From Rhizobium sp. Root274 (GTDB lineage: Bacteria > Pseudomonadota > Alphaproteobacteria > Rhizobiales > Rhizobiaceae): a stretch of 64,000 bases of DNA. Positions 9,184 through 17,399 of the stretch are shown in pieces. The stretch spans positions 249,186-313,185 of the forward strand of contig NZ_LMJE01000001.1 in NCBI RefSeq assembly GCF_001429245.1, written 5' to 3'. Positions within the stretch are counted from its first letter, which is position 1; every line of letters starts with the position of its first letter. The notes under the pieces are model-generated. The model ran no database searches. It worked only from the letters and a program-made list of their open reading frames with translations, and was not told the origin of the DNA. Both the position numbers and the translations under genes were made by a program.

Positions 9184-9657
9184 ATGCCCCAACCCACAAT
9201 CCGAGTCCAGCGCGAGGATTTCGACGCTGCTATTGAAAGCGCATCGCTGACCGCAGGGCGGGCCGATATCGGCGCGATGGTATCGTTCGTCGGCCTCTGC
9301 CGCGACGAGGCGGGCACGCTGGCAGCGCTCGAACTCGAGCATTATCCGGGCATGGCCGAGGCGGAGATGACCAGGATCGCTTCGCTTGCCATCAAGCGCT
9401 TCTCACTGCTCGGTCTGACCGCCATCCATCGTCATGGCCGGATCGAAGCCGGTGGGCAGATCGTGCTTGTCATCGCTGCTGCGCCGCATCGTCAGGCGGC
9501 CTTCGACGGGGCAAATTTCGTCATGGATTTCCTCAAGACCTCCGCCCCCTTCTGGAAGAAGGAGCATGGCAAGGACGGTCAAACCAGGGACTGGGTCGCG
9601 GCCACGGATGCAGATGATGCCGCGCAAGCGCGCTGGCAGGACGGCATCAGGGAATAA
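9184..9657 (+). CDS. moaE: molybdopterin synthase catalytic subunit MoaE
   Basis: The product is 157 aa. It has the conserved MoaE segments MVSFVGLCRDE, LELEHYPGMAE, IHRHGRI and the active-site lysines in FWKKEHG. With MoaD it converts cyclic pyranopterin monophosphate to molybdopterin. An ATG at 9175 is in frame, but GGAGG directly abuts it; the ATG at 9184 has the same GGAGG at a 9-nt spacing and is preferred. The 3' end overlaps the convergent permease gene by 11 bp, with no room for a terminator between them. Confidence 0.95.
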   Translation: MPQPTIRVQREDFDAAIESASLTAGRADIGAMVSFVGLCRDEAGTLAALELEHYPGMAEAEMTRIASLAIKRFSLLGLTAIHRHGRIEAGGQIVLVIAAAPHRQAAFDGANFVMDFLKTSAPFWKKEHGKDGQTRDWVAATDADDAAQARWQDGIRE

Positions 9658-10543
9658 CGCGCTCACGCCGGCTCAGCACCAGCAGGAAGACGAGCGCGGC
9701 GATGATCACCGCATCGCGCCAGATCATCGGGCCATAGGCGCTCCAGAGCGTTTCGGCAAAACCGATGCCAGCGGCACCGATCGCGGAATGCAGCGGCCGG
9801 AAATATCCCCCTGCTGCCGCAATCAGAACCACCTTCAGCCCCAGCATCAGACCCGCACCGAAATCCATCGTGCCGTAAAGCACCGTGGCCGAAAGGCCTG
9901 CCATGGCGGCGAGAGCTGCGGAGGCCATGAGTGCCACCACGAAGACACGGTCGGCATCCACCCCGAGCAGCCGAGCGGCGAAGGCATCCTGGCAGACCGA
10001 CTGCCAGAGACGACCGGCGCGGCTGCGTGTCAGGACGAGATGCCCCATCAGGACCAGCCCAACCATCAGCGCGGAATGGACGAGTTGAACCGGTGTCAGC
10101 CCCACGGTGAACCCGTCGATTTCGGCCAGCACGATTTGCCTCTGTCCGAGCGGTGGCAGCCACAGGCTGCGGGTATCGAGCGCCAGCCGCGCGCCCTCCG
10201 AGAGCAGGATGACCAAGCCCAGTGAGGCAACGATCACGCTGTTGGCCGAACGTCGGTGCAGCGGCAGCATGATGTAACGGGCACTCGTCCAGCCGGCGAG
10301 AAGCGCATAGGCGAAGCCGGCGATGAAGCCCAGCAGAAGGGATGCCGGCAGGATCAGGTAGAGGCGATTCCAGCCGTAATCGACGAAGAGGAGACAGATC
10401 TGGCCTGAAAGAGCGACCAGCGCTCCAAACGTGATGTCCGGGCGGCGGGTCACTCCGAAGGCGAGCGCATAACCGAAGGCGAGGCAGGCACAGAGACTCG
10501 CCACCGGCACCGCGTTCAGAATCTGCTGCAGCAAATAGGCCAT
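9647..10543 (-). CDS. LivH-like branched-chain amino acid ABC permease, orphan
   Basis: The product is 298 aa with about eight hydrophobic segments and the BPD_transp_2 pattern (SANSVIVASLGLVILLSEGARL; SRAGRLWQSVCQDAFAARLLGVDADRV is the cytoplasmic loop that docks to the ATPase). GGAGG lies 4 nt before the start at 10543. LivH proteins normally work with LivM, the LivG/LivF ATPases and a binding protein; none of these is adjacent, so this is an orphan, recruiting partners encoded elsewhere or serving another substrate. It is divergent from a CGNR regulator across a short palindrome-bearing gap, which suggests it is that regulator's target. Confidence 0.82.
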   Translation of the reverse strand: MAYLLQQILNAVPVASLCACLAFGYALAFGVTRRPDITFGALVALSGQICLLFVDYGWNRLYLILPASLLLGFIAGFAYALLAGWTSARYIMLPLHRRSANSVIVASLGLVILLSEGARLALDTRSLWLPPLGQRQIVLAEIDGFTVGLTPVQLVHSALMVGLVLMGHLVLTRSRAGRLWQSVCQDAFAARLLGVDADRVFVVALMASAALAAMAGLSATVLYGTMDFGAGLMLGLKVVLIAAAGGYFRPLHSAIGAAGIGFAETLWSAYGPMIWRDAVIIAALVFLLVLSRRERVIP

Positions 10544-10562
10544 CCATCCTCCGATTTCATTT

Positions 10563-10592
10563 ATAACTAGTAAAATGGTTTTTACCAGTTAT
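10563..10592. promoter_or_regulatory. 30-bp near-perfect palindrome, putative operator
   Basis: Left arm ATAACTAGTAAAA (10563-10575) and the right arm (10579-10592), whose complement is ATAACTGGTAAAAA, match with one mismatch. It lies in the 58-bp gap between the divergent permease gene and the CGNR regulator start and abuts a TATATT -10-like box (10590-10595) that is 6 nt before the ATG at 10602. It fits an autoregulatory operator. Confidence 0.6.
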
Positions 10593-10601
10593 ATTGTCAG
10601 C

Positions 10602-11153
10602 ATGACCTTCACGTGGACTGCTCATCGTTTCGTCGGCGGCGCGCTGGCGCTTGACGTCGCCAACAGCGTCATCCTTCGGCACGATGCCGAGGGGCGGCGC
10701 GACCGGTTTGCTGTGGCTGAGCAGTTTCAGGCCTTCCCGGAGGCCGCAGTCCGACTGTCTGCCGAGCGGCAGGATTTTCCGGACTTACGCCCCCTCCCCG
10801 AGGAGCATCGCGGCGAGTTTCTGCAACTGCGTGAGGCGATCGACCGCTATTTTCGTGTTCGAACGCTGGGGAGCGAGGACAGGCTGGCATTGGCCGAATT
10901 GCTGGAGCGGATCGCAGCGACGCTGAGGGCTGCGACAGTCGGTCAAACGCTCGACCAGGCAACGGCGCGATCTGCACTCAGGCTTATCTGTGAACCCCAG
11001 CCCGAACGGATGAAGATCTGCGGCCATTGCGGATGGCTGTTTCTCGACCGCAGCAAGAACCGCAGCCGCACCTGGTGCGACATGACCGTCTGCGGCAACC
11101 GGGTCAAAGCGAGCCGCCACTACAAACGGAAGAAGACGGAGCCACTGCCATGA
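10602..11153 (+). CDS. CGNR zinc-finger (ABATE-domain) transcriptional regulator
   Basis: The product is 183 aa. The N-terminal part (FVGGALALDVANSVI) matches the ABATE domain start, and the C-terminus holds the CGNR zinc finger: CGHCGWLFLDRSKNRSRTWC followed by CGNRVKASRHYKRKK. These proteins are putative ligand- or stress-responsive regulators. A start at 10575 is possible but would lie inside the operator palindrome, so the ATG at 10602 is preferred. The stop overlaps the start of the next gene (ATGA), tying the regulator to a lipoprotein. The divergent permease is the other likely target. Confidence 0.82.
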   Translation: MTFTWTAHRFVGGALALDVANSVILRHDAEGRRDRFAVAEQFQAFPEAAVRLSAERQDFPDLRPLPEEHRGEFLQLREAIDRYFRVRTLGSEDRLALAELLERIAATLRAATVGQTLDQATARSALRLICEPQPERMKICGHCGWLFLDRSKNRSRTWCDMTVCGNRVKASRHYKRKKTEPLP

Positions 11154-11692
11154 TGGCGCGAACGAAACGTCTGAGCCTTGCAGCCTGTGCGGTCCTTGCT
11201 GTCCTGCCGGCCTGCCAGCGCGAAGACGCGAACGAGCCTTTGAAGGTGAGCGGCAAGGTCTTCATCTTCAACTACCGCGTGGCGCAGGCGACCTATGTGG
11301 TCACGCTTGCCCGCAACGGACCGCTGCCGGACGAGAGTTTCGTCGTCACGCAATTCGAAAATCCCGCCGGCGGTGCGCCGATCGAGACGCGGACGAAGAT
11401 CTTCCCCTTCTGGGAAAAGGTGGCGCTGGAAAGCCCGCCCGTCCATTGCATCGTCAAGGGCAAACCTTACGCGATCTCGATCCGGGTGGTCGACAAGCAG
11501 GATAAGCTCCTCCAGGCCATCGACACGACGCTGACCTCGACGCTCGACCAGACGATCATGCCCAGCAAGCCGCTGGTGGTCGGGCCGATCTACACGCCCA
11601 ATCCGGAGGTCTTCAAGGCCGACGGGACCCGGGATTATGCCCAGGGCGCCGACTGTCCATTGGCTCCGGCAAATCAGGCCGCCGTCAATTGA
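11150..11692 (+). CDS. putative lipoprotein of unknown function
   Basis: The product is 180 aa. It begins with a lipoprotein signal peptide (basic MARTKR, hydrophobic core, lipobox LPAC with Cys at about residue 22). The next residues QRED have no Asp at +2, so outer-membrane sorting would be expected in the E. coli rule. The mature part has beta-rich segments (VFIFNYRVAQATYVVTL, GKPYAISIRVVDKQDKLL) and no motif I recognise. The start overlaps the CGNR regulator stop (ATGA), so the two are translated together. The 3' end overlaps the convergent ricin-type gene by 8 bp. Confidence 0.75.
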   Translation: MMARTKRLSLAACAVLAVLPACQREDANEPLKVSGKVFIFNYRVAQATYVVTLARNGPLPDESFVVTQFENPAGGAPIETRTKIFPFWEKVALESPPVHCIVKGKPYAISIRVVDKQDKLLQAIDTTLTSTLDQTIMPSKPLVVGPIYTPNPEVFKADGTRDYAQGADCPLAPANQAAVN

Positions 11693-12179
11693 CCAGTGTC
11701 CACAACTGGCCGGAATAGTCGCCGCAGAGCCTCATTTGGGCGTAACGATCGAGCATGCCGCCATTGGCGATATCGAGGCAGTAGCGGTTTCCGAGGAACT
11801 GGGTGGTGAAGCGCATGTATTCGCCCGAGGCAGAGATCTGCCACAACTGACCCGAATAGTTTCCGCATGGGCGCATCTGGACCATATAGGCGGGACCGCC
11901 CCCGTTGACGACATCCAGGCACATGGTGTCGCCCATGGCTTCATTGCGGATGCGCACCCACTGGCCTTGCGAGGTCACGTGCCAGGCCTGACCGACGGAT
12001 TCTTCGTTCACATCCGTCATGATGGCAAGATCCTGGAACGGGCCGCCATTGACGATCTCAAGTCGCTGATCCGGTCCGGTGAACTGGGTAGAGAGGCCGA
12101 TCGAATCGGCCATGGCTGTGCCGGACGAGACAACGAAGATGAGCGGGGCAAGGCGGGAAACGGCGCGGATGGACAGCAA
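11685..12179 (-). CDS. secreted ricin-type beta-trefoil lectin domain protein
   Basis: The product is 164 aa. The start is TTG at 12179, 9 nt after GAGG, and gives a signal peptide ending in AMA before DSIGL. The mature protein has about three repeats of the ricin beta-trefoil fold with the QxW hallmark (GQAWHV, GQLWQI, GQLWTLV) and paired cysteines (CLDVVNGG...RPCGNYSG; CLDIANGG...RLCGDYSG). It is therefore a free-standing carbohydrate-binding module with no catalytic domain. It is expected in the periplasm or medium. It sits between the lipoprotein gene and ndk and ends in overlap with the former. Confidence 0.82.
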   Translation of the reverse strand: MLSIRAVSRLAPLIFVVSSGTAMADSIGLSTQFTGPDQRLEIVNGGPFQDLAIMTDVNEESVGQAWHVTSQGQWVRIRNEAMGDTMCLDVVNGGGPAYMVQMRPCGNYSGQLWQISASGEYMRFTTQFLGNRYCLDIANGGMLDRYAQMRLCGDYSGQLWTLVN

Positions 12180-12285
12180 GACGGAGGACCTCGTTTAGCG
12201 GACTGGAGGCAGCAGTCTGGCGAGGCCGCTGACTTTTTGCCTGACCAAAGTCTGCAGGCATTCCGCCATTGCCGCATTGAAGGCC

Positions 12286-12315
12286 AAAAAAACCGGAGCG
12301 TTTCCGCCCCGGTTC
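12286..12315 (-). terminator. rho-independent terminator of ndk
   Basis: Read on the minus strand, arms of 10 bp (12314-12305 and 12300-12291, one mismatch) enclose a GAAA tetraloop and are followed by seven T residues (A-run at 12286-12292 on the plus strand). Confidence 0.8.
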
Positions 12316-12360
12316 TGCAAGTCTTATCAATGCACTGAGGCCGAAACCTCAGGGTCTGAT

Positions 12361-12783
12361 TCAGCCGACGATTTCGGTGTCCGAGAACCAGTACTTGATT
12401 TCCTGGGCAGCGGTTTCCGGAGCGTCCGAACCGTGAACCGAGTTCTCGCCGATGGAGAGAGCGTGGGTCTTGCGGATGGTGCCTTCGTCAGCGTTGGCCG
12501 GGTTGGTGGCGCCCATGATTTCGCGGTTCTTCAAGATGGCGTTTTCGCCTTCGAGAACCTGAACGACGGTCGGGCCGGAGGTCATGCCTTCAACCAGTTC
12601 GCCGAAGAAGGGGCGTTCCTTGTGAACGGCGTAGAAGCCTTCGGCTTCGCGCTTGCTCATCCAGACGCGCTTGGAGGCGACGACGCGCAGGCCTGCGTCT
12701 TCCAGCATCTTGGTGATGGCGCCCGTGAGGTTGCGCTTGGTTGCGTCCGGCTTGATCATCGAGAAGGTGCGTTCAATCGCCAT
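12361..12783 (-). CDS. ndk: nucleoside-diphosphate kinase
   Basis: The product is 140 aa, the standard length. It begins [18 protein letters not shown] and carries the phospho-histidine motif [10 protein letters not shown] near residue 117. It transfers the gamma-phosphate of ATP to NDPs to balance nucleotide pools in the cytoplasm. The ATG at 12783 is preceded by AAGGA at 8 nt. It is a monocistronic gene with its own promoter and terminator. Confidence 0.97.
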   Translation of the reverse strand: MAIERTFSMIKPDATKRNLTGAITKMLEDAGLRVVASKRVWMSKREAEGFYAVHKERPFFGELVEGMTSGPTVVQVLEGENAILKNREIMGATNPANADEGTIRKTHALSIGENSVHGSDAPETAAQEIKYWFSDTEIVG

Positions 12784-12823
12784 CTGTCTCATCCTTGTTG
12801 GTGTCTGAAGGGAAAGTGGGCGG

Positions 12824-12852
12824 TATCTACAAGGCCCGAATCACGAAGACAA
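12824..12852 (-). promoter_or_regulatory. ndk promoter
   Basis: On the minus strand TTGTCT (12852-12847) and TAGATA (12829-12824) are separated by exactly 17 nt. The start would lie near 12817, giving a short leader of about 34 nt before the ndk ATG. Confidence 0.5.
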
Positions 12853-12933
12853 GGGGGATGGACGAATTTCACGCCCACGTCATAATCAACAGCGCCGATG
12901 GCACGGCGCTCAAGCCCCCGAGGAGAGGTTGCA

Positions 12934-13800
12934 GTGATCGAGAGCATTTCAGGCCGCATCGCGCGCTTCACGCATGCAGCTCCCGACATCGGCGCCCATT
13001 GCTACATCATCCAGGCGAGTTCCGGCATATTCCGACGGCTGCGCGCCGACCAGCCCGGCCTGATCATCGTGCGCCGGGGCGTAAAGCGCGTTTCTTCAAA
13101 CAGGATCGATCTTGAGGCGGGACCGGGCACCGCCATCGTCCTGCCGATCAACGGGGAATGGACCGTGATCAACGAGATTGCCGCTGGAGGCGATTATCAA
13201 GCCGAAGCCTTGATGTTTTCGCCCGATCTCGTCGATGCCTATGCGAACGCCCAGCTTGCGGCCTTGCGGGACGCCGCAACATTTCTTCCGGATGCCGAGT
13301 TCCAGACGGCCCTCGAACGGGCTGCTCATAGCCTGACAAAGGCCGGCGACGCCGAACAGCTGCGCCGTCACATGCTCGGCGAGATCATCCTGCGTCTGGA
13401 CGCGCTCGGTCTCAGCCTGCGCGCCGGTGGCCGCGAGAGCCTGCACGACCGCGTTCGCGGCCTGATCGGCCGCGACCTGGCGAGCGACTGGACCGCGGAT
13501 CGCGTCGCCTCGTCGCTCGGGGTGAGCGAGGCCACGCTTCGCCGCAAGCTTGCCGCCGCCGGCACCAACCTCACTGAAATTATCGCCGACATGCGCATGA
13601 CGCGTGCCGTTGGCCTGCTCCAGGCGACCGAGTTGCCGATCAACCGGGTGGCGCTGGAGGTCGGCTACGAATCCGCCTCCAAGTTTGCCGCGCGTTTCCG
13701 CGAACGCTTCGGGCTGTCCCCGCGCGACATCCGCATTCCGGCCGCGGAAATTGCGCGCATTGGAGCCGAAGATGATCGCATCGGAGCCGCAGCCGAATAG
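12934..13800 (+). CDS. AraC-family transcriptional regulator
   Basis: The product is 288 aa from a GTG at 12934 with AGGAGAGG 5 nt upstream; an ATG at 12898 would add 12 residues but has no ribosome site. The N-terminal 150 residues are an AraC sensor-type domain. The C-terminal 100 residues hold two helix-turn-helix units (WTADRVASSLGVSEATLRRKL; INRVALEVGYESASKFAARFRERFG followed by LSPRDIR). It lies immediately upstream of a PEBP-family gene on the same strand, which is its most likely target. The ligand is unknown. Confidence 0.85.
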   Translation: MIESISGRIARFTHAAPDIGAHCYIIQASSGIFRRLRADQPGLIIVRRGVKRVSSNRIDLEAGPGTAIVLPINGEWTVINEIAAGGDYQAEALMFSPDLVDAYANAQLAALRDAATFLPDAEFQTALERAAHSLTKAGDAEQLRRHMLGEIILRLDALGLSLRAGGRESLHDRVRGLIGRDLASDWTADRVASSLGVSEATLRRKLAAAGTNLTEIIADMRMTRAVGLLQATELPINRVALEVGYESASKFAARFRERFGLSPRDIRIPAAEIARIGAEDDRIGAAAE

Positions 13801-13843
13801 CGGAACTGCTAGATTGGGCTTCTCACTATCGAAGGAGCCCATC

Positions 13844-14392
13844 ATGGTCAGACAGACCTTTTCCGCCGCCATCCTGAGCCTCGCCTTTTTTGCCACGCAG
13901 GCGCAGGCGGCGGAATTCAGCCTTTCCAGCCCCGATCTTCATAACGGAGGCATTCTTGCCGGGGCGCAGGTTGCCAATAGCTTCGGCTGCAGCGGTCAGA
14001 ACATCTCACCCGCCCTCACCTGGAGCGATGCCCCAGAGGGCACGAAAAGCTTCGCCGTGTCCCTCTATGATCCCGATGCGCCGACCGGCTCCGGCTTCTG
14101 GCACTGGGTGATGTTCAACATTCCGGCAGACGTCACAGCCCTTCAGGCCGGCATCTCGCCCGAGGCAGGAGCGCCCGCCGGTGCGGTCCAGAGCCGTGCG
14201 GATGCCGGCTATTCCGGGTTCCTGGGTGCCTGCCCGCCCGAGGGGCAGACCCACACTTATGTGTTCACGGTTACCGCCCTCGACACGGCAAAGCTCGATC
14301 TCGATTCCACAGCGAGCGGGGCGTTGATCGGTTTCATGACCAACGCCCATGCGCTGGCCAAGGCTTCCATCTCGGTGCGCTACGGGCGTTAA
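13844..14392 (+). CDS. YbhB/YbcL (PEBP, Raf-kinase-inhibitor-like) exported protein
   Basis: The product is 182 aa. The start at 13844 has GAAGGAG upstream. A signal peptide ends near TQAQAA. The mature part has the phosphatidylethanolamine-binding-protein pattern: SPALTWSDAPEGTKSFAVSLYDPDAP with the DPDAP motif, GFWHWVMFNIP, and a C-terminal THTYVFTVTALD. Bacterial members are small periplasmic or cytoplasmic proteins of unclear function. It probably forms a unit with the AraC gene just upstream. Confidence 0.87.
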   Translation: MVRQTFSAAILSLAFFATQAQAAEFSLSSPDLHNGGILAGAQVANSFGCSGQNISPALTWSDAPEGTKSFAVSLYDPDAPTGSGFWHWVMFNIPADVTALQAGISPEAGAPAGAVQSRADAGYSGFLGACPPEGQTHTYVFTVTALDTAKLDLDSTASGALIGFMTNAHALAKASISVRYGR

Positions 14393-14398
14393 AGGCTG

Positions 14399-14423
14399 CG
14401 GCCGTCAGGCCACCTGACGGCCG
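14399..14423. terminator. hairpin between convergent PEBP and GST genes
   Basis: An 11-bp perfect stem (14399-14409 with 14413-14423) and a 3-nt loop, covering the stop codon of the GST gene. There is no T-run, so termination by it is possible but unproven. Confidence 0.4.
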
Positions 14424-15088
14424 ACACCCTCATGCAGTTCCAGGCAACGCTCGAACCAACCCAAGACCGGGTCGCCATCGGGCAGATGGATGGAACCGGT
14501 GGTGATGCGCAGCCACTGCAGCGCGCCGAACAGGATGTAGTCGGCAAAGAGCGGGGACTGCCCCCCGATGAAGGGCTGGAAACCGAGCATGTGGCGCAGC
14601 GGCTGGAGCTGGCCGGGAAGCGCTGCAATGGCAGCCGCCCGCTCGGCATGAACCTCTTCAAGGGGCCTGCCCAGAAACTTTTCACGGGAGGCGCGGAAGT
14701 AGTCCTGGTCGGTGGGGCCAAGCATCTGGTGGATGTCGAATACGGCTATGCGGGTAATCACCGGATGGACGATATTCTGGGCATAACCTTCGACCAGCCG
14801 GGCCGCCGCCTTTCCGCCCTCGCCGCCGAACAGGCTCGGATGCTCTGGATAGGCCTCTTCGAGATAAAGCGCGATCCGGAAGCTGTCGGAGACCAGCTGA
14901 TCCCCGTCCCTGACGATCGGCACCGTCTTCGAGAATCCATCTTCTGCCTTCGGAATTTCCGTGAAGGGCAGCGGCCGCTCTTCGAAGGCCAATCCCTTGT
15001 GATGGAGTGCCATCACGATCTTCCAGCAATGGGGCGAAAAGGGGCGGTTCGGATCAGTGCCACACAGAGAGTAGAGCGTCAGAGACAT
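14405..15088 (-). CDS. glutathione S-transferase family protein
   Basis: The product is 227 aa. The N-terminal thioredoxin-like domain has SPHCWKIVMALHHKGL (Cys in the C-x-x-K style active helix), cis-Pro segment KTVPIVRDG and SDSFRIALYLEEAYP for glutathione binding. A helical C-terminal domain contains GQSPLFADYILFGALQW. The ATG at 15088 has GAGG at 6 nt and is preferred over an upstream start at 15124. A cytoplasmic detoxification or isomerase role is likely, with the substrate not determinable. Confidence 0.87.
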   Translation of the reverse strand: MSLTLYSLCGTDPNRPFSPHCWKIVMALHHKGLAFEERPLPFTEIPKAEDGFSKTVPIVRDGDQLVSDSFRIALYLEEAYPEHPSLFGGEGGKAAARLVEGYAQNIVHPVITRIAVFDIHQMLGPTDQDYFRASREKFLGRPLEEVHAERAAAIAALPGQLQPLRHMLGFQPFIGGQSPLFADYILFGALQWLRITTGSIHLPDGDPVLGWFERCLELHEGVGRQVA

Positions 15089-15240
15089 GAAGGACCTCGT
15101 TTCATTTCCTGCAGAGAAGACCATTCCAGCCGTCGAAGCAAATCAGCAAATTTCATGGGATCCATCACCCTTGTTTGCGGAAGCGACTGCTAAGATTGGC
15201 GAAGGCTTGGCCAGGGCAAAATTCACGACAGGAGCGTTCA

Positions 15241-15747
15241 ATGGAAAATCTGAAGATGATGGCGGCCTATAACCGCTGGGCAAACGGGCTGGTTTATGAC
15301 GCGGCGGGCGCATTGTCCGAGGAGGAGTTGCACTGCGACACCGGCGCCTTCTTCGGCTCGATCTTCGGCACGCTCAGCCATCTCCTGACCGCCGATCGTA
15401 TCTGGTTGAACCGCTTCACCGGCCAAGGCCCCCGCCCCTCCGCCCTCAACGAGTGCCCCTGCGCCAGCTTTGCCGAGTTACGGGAGGCCCGGGCAGAGGA
15501 GGATGGGCGAATTATCGCCTATGTGGAGAACCTGACAGCGGCGCAGCTGGAGGGCCAGATCTCCTACACGCCACTCACCTCCTCGGAACGCATCCAGCAA
15601 CGGCTTTCCCCTGCCCTCAGCCACATGTTCAACCATCAGACCCATCACCGTGGCCAGGTGCATGCGGGCTTGACGGGCATGGGCAAGCCGAGCCTTGCCA
15701 TTGACCTGATCTACTTCTTGCGGAGCGACGGACGGGCATGGCTTTAA
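15241..15747 (+). CDS. DinB/YfiT-family putative metalloenzyme
   Basis: The product is 168 aa, a four-helix bundle of the DinB family. The metal-binding histidine triad is visible as His in GTLSHLLTADRIWL and the pair in FNHQTHHRGQVHA. The start at 15241 follows AGGAG at about 7 nt. Members include thiol-dependent transferases and damage-inducible proteins of unknown role. The gene is single and ends at a very strong bidirectional terminator. Confidence 0.85.
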   Translation: MENLKMMAAYNRWANGLVYDAAGALSEEELHCDTGAFFGSIFGTLSHLLTADRIWLNRFTGQGPRPSALNECPCASFAELREARAEEDGRIIAYVENLTAAQLEGQISYTPLTSSERIQQRLSPALSHMFNHQTHHRGQVHAGLTGMGKPSLAIDLIYFLRSDGRAWL

Positions 15748-15792
15748 AAACGGAAAGAGCCGCAGGGACGGTCCCTGCGGCTCTTTCCGTTT
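15748..15792. terminator. 22-bp perfect inverted repeat, bidirectional terminator
   Basis: The arms 15748-15769 and 15771-15792 are exact reverse complements, with an A-run at one end and TTTCCGTTT at the other. It separates the convergent DinB and chemoreceptor genes and begins directly after the DinB stop codon. Confidence 0.85.
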
Positions 15793-15808
15793 GAATGGCA
15801 AGCGATTG

Positions 15809-17398
15809 TTATGCCGCGCGTCGTGCGGTCGACGCGCTGCGCTGGAGCGAGAAGCGCGCCATCAGAGCGTCCAGATTACCGGTTTCATGAACGAGTTGCT
15901 GGATCGCCGCGGAGGATTCCTCGACCATGGCTGCATTCTGCTGGGTGTTCCGGTCGATGTGGCCGATCGCGGCATCGATTTCGGAGAGGCCGGCGGACTG
16001 CTCGCGTGTCGCGGCCACGATCTTGCCGACCTGCTCGCTGATCGAATTCACTTCCTTGGCAATTGTGCTGAGCGCTTCACCCGCCTGATCGACGAGGGAG
16101 ACACCATGACGGACCTGCTCGCCAGATGCGTTGATCAGCGTCTTGATCTCCTTGGCTGCATTTGCCGACCGCTGGGCCAGTTCGCGCACCTCCTGGGCGA
16201 CGACGGCAAAGCCCTTGCCGGCCTCACCCGCACGGGCCGCTTCCACGCCTGCATTCAAAGCCAGGAGATTGGTCTGGAAGGCGATTTCGTCGATCACGCC
16301 AATGATCTGGCTGATTTCCCGGGAGGAGTTTTCGATCCGGCTCATGGCAGAGACGGCGTCGGTCACGATCGACCCCGAACGCTCAGCACCGCTGCGTGCC
16401 TGATCGACCATGCGGCCAACGGAATCAGCTACTTCAGCCGTTTGCCTGACGGTCGTTGCGACACCTGACAGTGCACTCGCCGTCTCCTCGATCGACGCCG
16501 CCTGTCTTTCGCTTCGCGTGGAGAGGTCCTGGTTCGCCTCGGCGATCTGCGACGTGCCCTGCCGGATGACATTGGCGACTTCGCCAACCTGACCAACGAC
16601 TGCTTCGAGATTTTCGACCGAGGCGTTGAAAGAGCTGCGCAGCTCATCAAGCTTGCCAGGGAAAGGCTTGGCAATACGGCAGGACAGGTCGCCGCCCGCG
16701 AGACGCGACAGAACCGCGCCCAGCTCGGAGACGGCCATTTGCACCGCTTCCGCCTCCTTGGCCTTTTCGGCTTCGTGATGCAGCCGCTCGTCAGCGGCCG
16801 TCGCATCGGCCTGTCTGGCGAGATCAGCCATAGCCGACGCCTCCTGTCGGGCGGCATTTGCCGTCTCGACGGCCTTGTCGGAGGCCATAAATGCCCGGAC
16901 GACGGCGAAGGTCAGAGCGATCAGCACACCAGACTGGAGAACGAGCACGACCGCATGCAGAATGACGCGGGAAAAATCGGACTCGCCCGGGAAAACCGCC
17001 AGCGGCATCACGAAGTAGACCGCCAGGTGATGCACGGCCACAAAGCCTGCGAAGGCAACGATGGCCCGCCAATCAACCCAGGCCGCACAGACGGCAAGCG
17101 TTGCGAAGAAATACATATGCATGTCGATCTGCAGCGGGCTGCCGGAAAACGCATAGACAAGGATCGAGACCGTCATGGCAAGGGCCATCGACGTCAGGAT
17201 CCGCGTGGTCTGTCCTGTTCGGTCCCTCAGCCACACGAGCGTCACCGGTGCCAACATCAACAGCGTCGCACCGATTGCAAACCAATCCATGCCTGCAGCA
17301 CGCAGGCTGTTCGCGAGAACAATCAGCGCGAAGTTGATCCAAAGAAGAGCCTGGAGGCCTACCGAAGCCTTTGCACGCAGGCTTTGCAATTCATTCAT
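15809..17398 (-). CDS. methyl-accepting chemotaxis protein with multi-pass membrane sensor
   Basis: The product is 529 aa. The N-terminal 175 residues form about six transmembrane segments with hardly any periplasmic domain and conserved-looking histidines ([25 protein letters not shown]). Then come a HAMP-like linker and the MCP signalling domain, with the hairpin tip [41 protein letters not shown] (only the core is diagnostic). No CheR-binding pentapeptide is seen at the C-terminus (TARRAA). It would signal to CheA/CheW from within the inner membrane. The ATG at 17398 has AAGGA 8 nt upstream and lies one base after the stop of a small membrane protein gene. Confidence 0.9.
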   Translation of the reverse strand: MNELQSLRAKASVGLQALLWINFALIVLANSLRAAGMDWFAIGATLLMLAPVTLVWLRDRTGQTTRILTSMALAMTVSILVYAFSGSPLQIDMHMYFFATLAVCAAWVDWRAIVAFAGFVAVHHLAVYFVMPLAVFPGESDFSRVILHAVVLVLQSGVLIALTFAVVRAFMASDKAVETANAARQEASAMADLARQADATAADERLHHEAEKAKEAEAVQMAVSELGAVLSRLAGGDLSCRIAKPFPGKLDELRSSFNASVENLEAVVGQVGEVANVIRQGTSQIAEANQDLSTRSERQAASIEETASALSGVATTVRQTAEVADSVGRMVDQARSGAERSGSIVTDAVSAMSRIENSSREISQIIGVIDEIAFQTNLLALNAGVEAARAGEAGKGFAVVAQEVRELAQRSANAAKEIKTLINASGEQVRHGVSLVDQAGEALSTIAKEVNSISEQVGKIVAATREQSAGLSEIDAAIGHIDRNTQQNAAMVEESSAAIQQLVHETGNLDALMARFSLQRSASTARRAA

Positions 17399-17399
17399 G

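Noticed and set aside
10575..10601. Upstream ATG giving the CGNR regulator nine more residues
   Set aside because: It lies within the operator-like palindrome, has no ribosome site, and the extra residues are not part of the ABATE domain.
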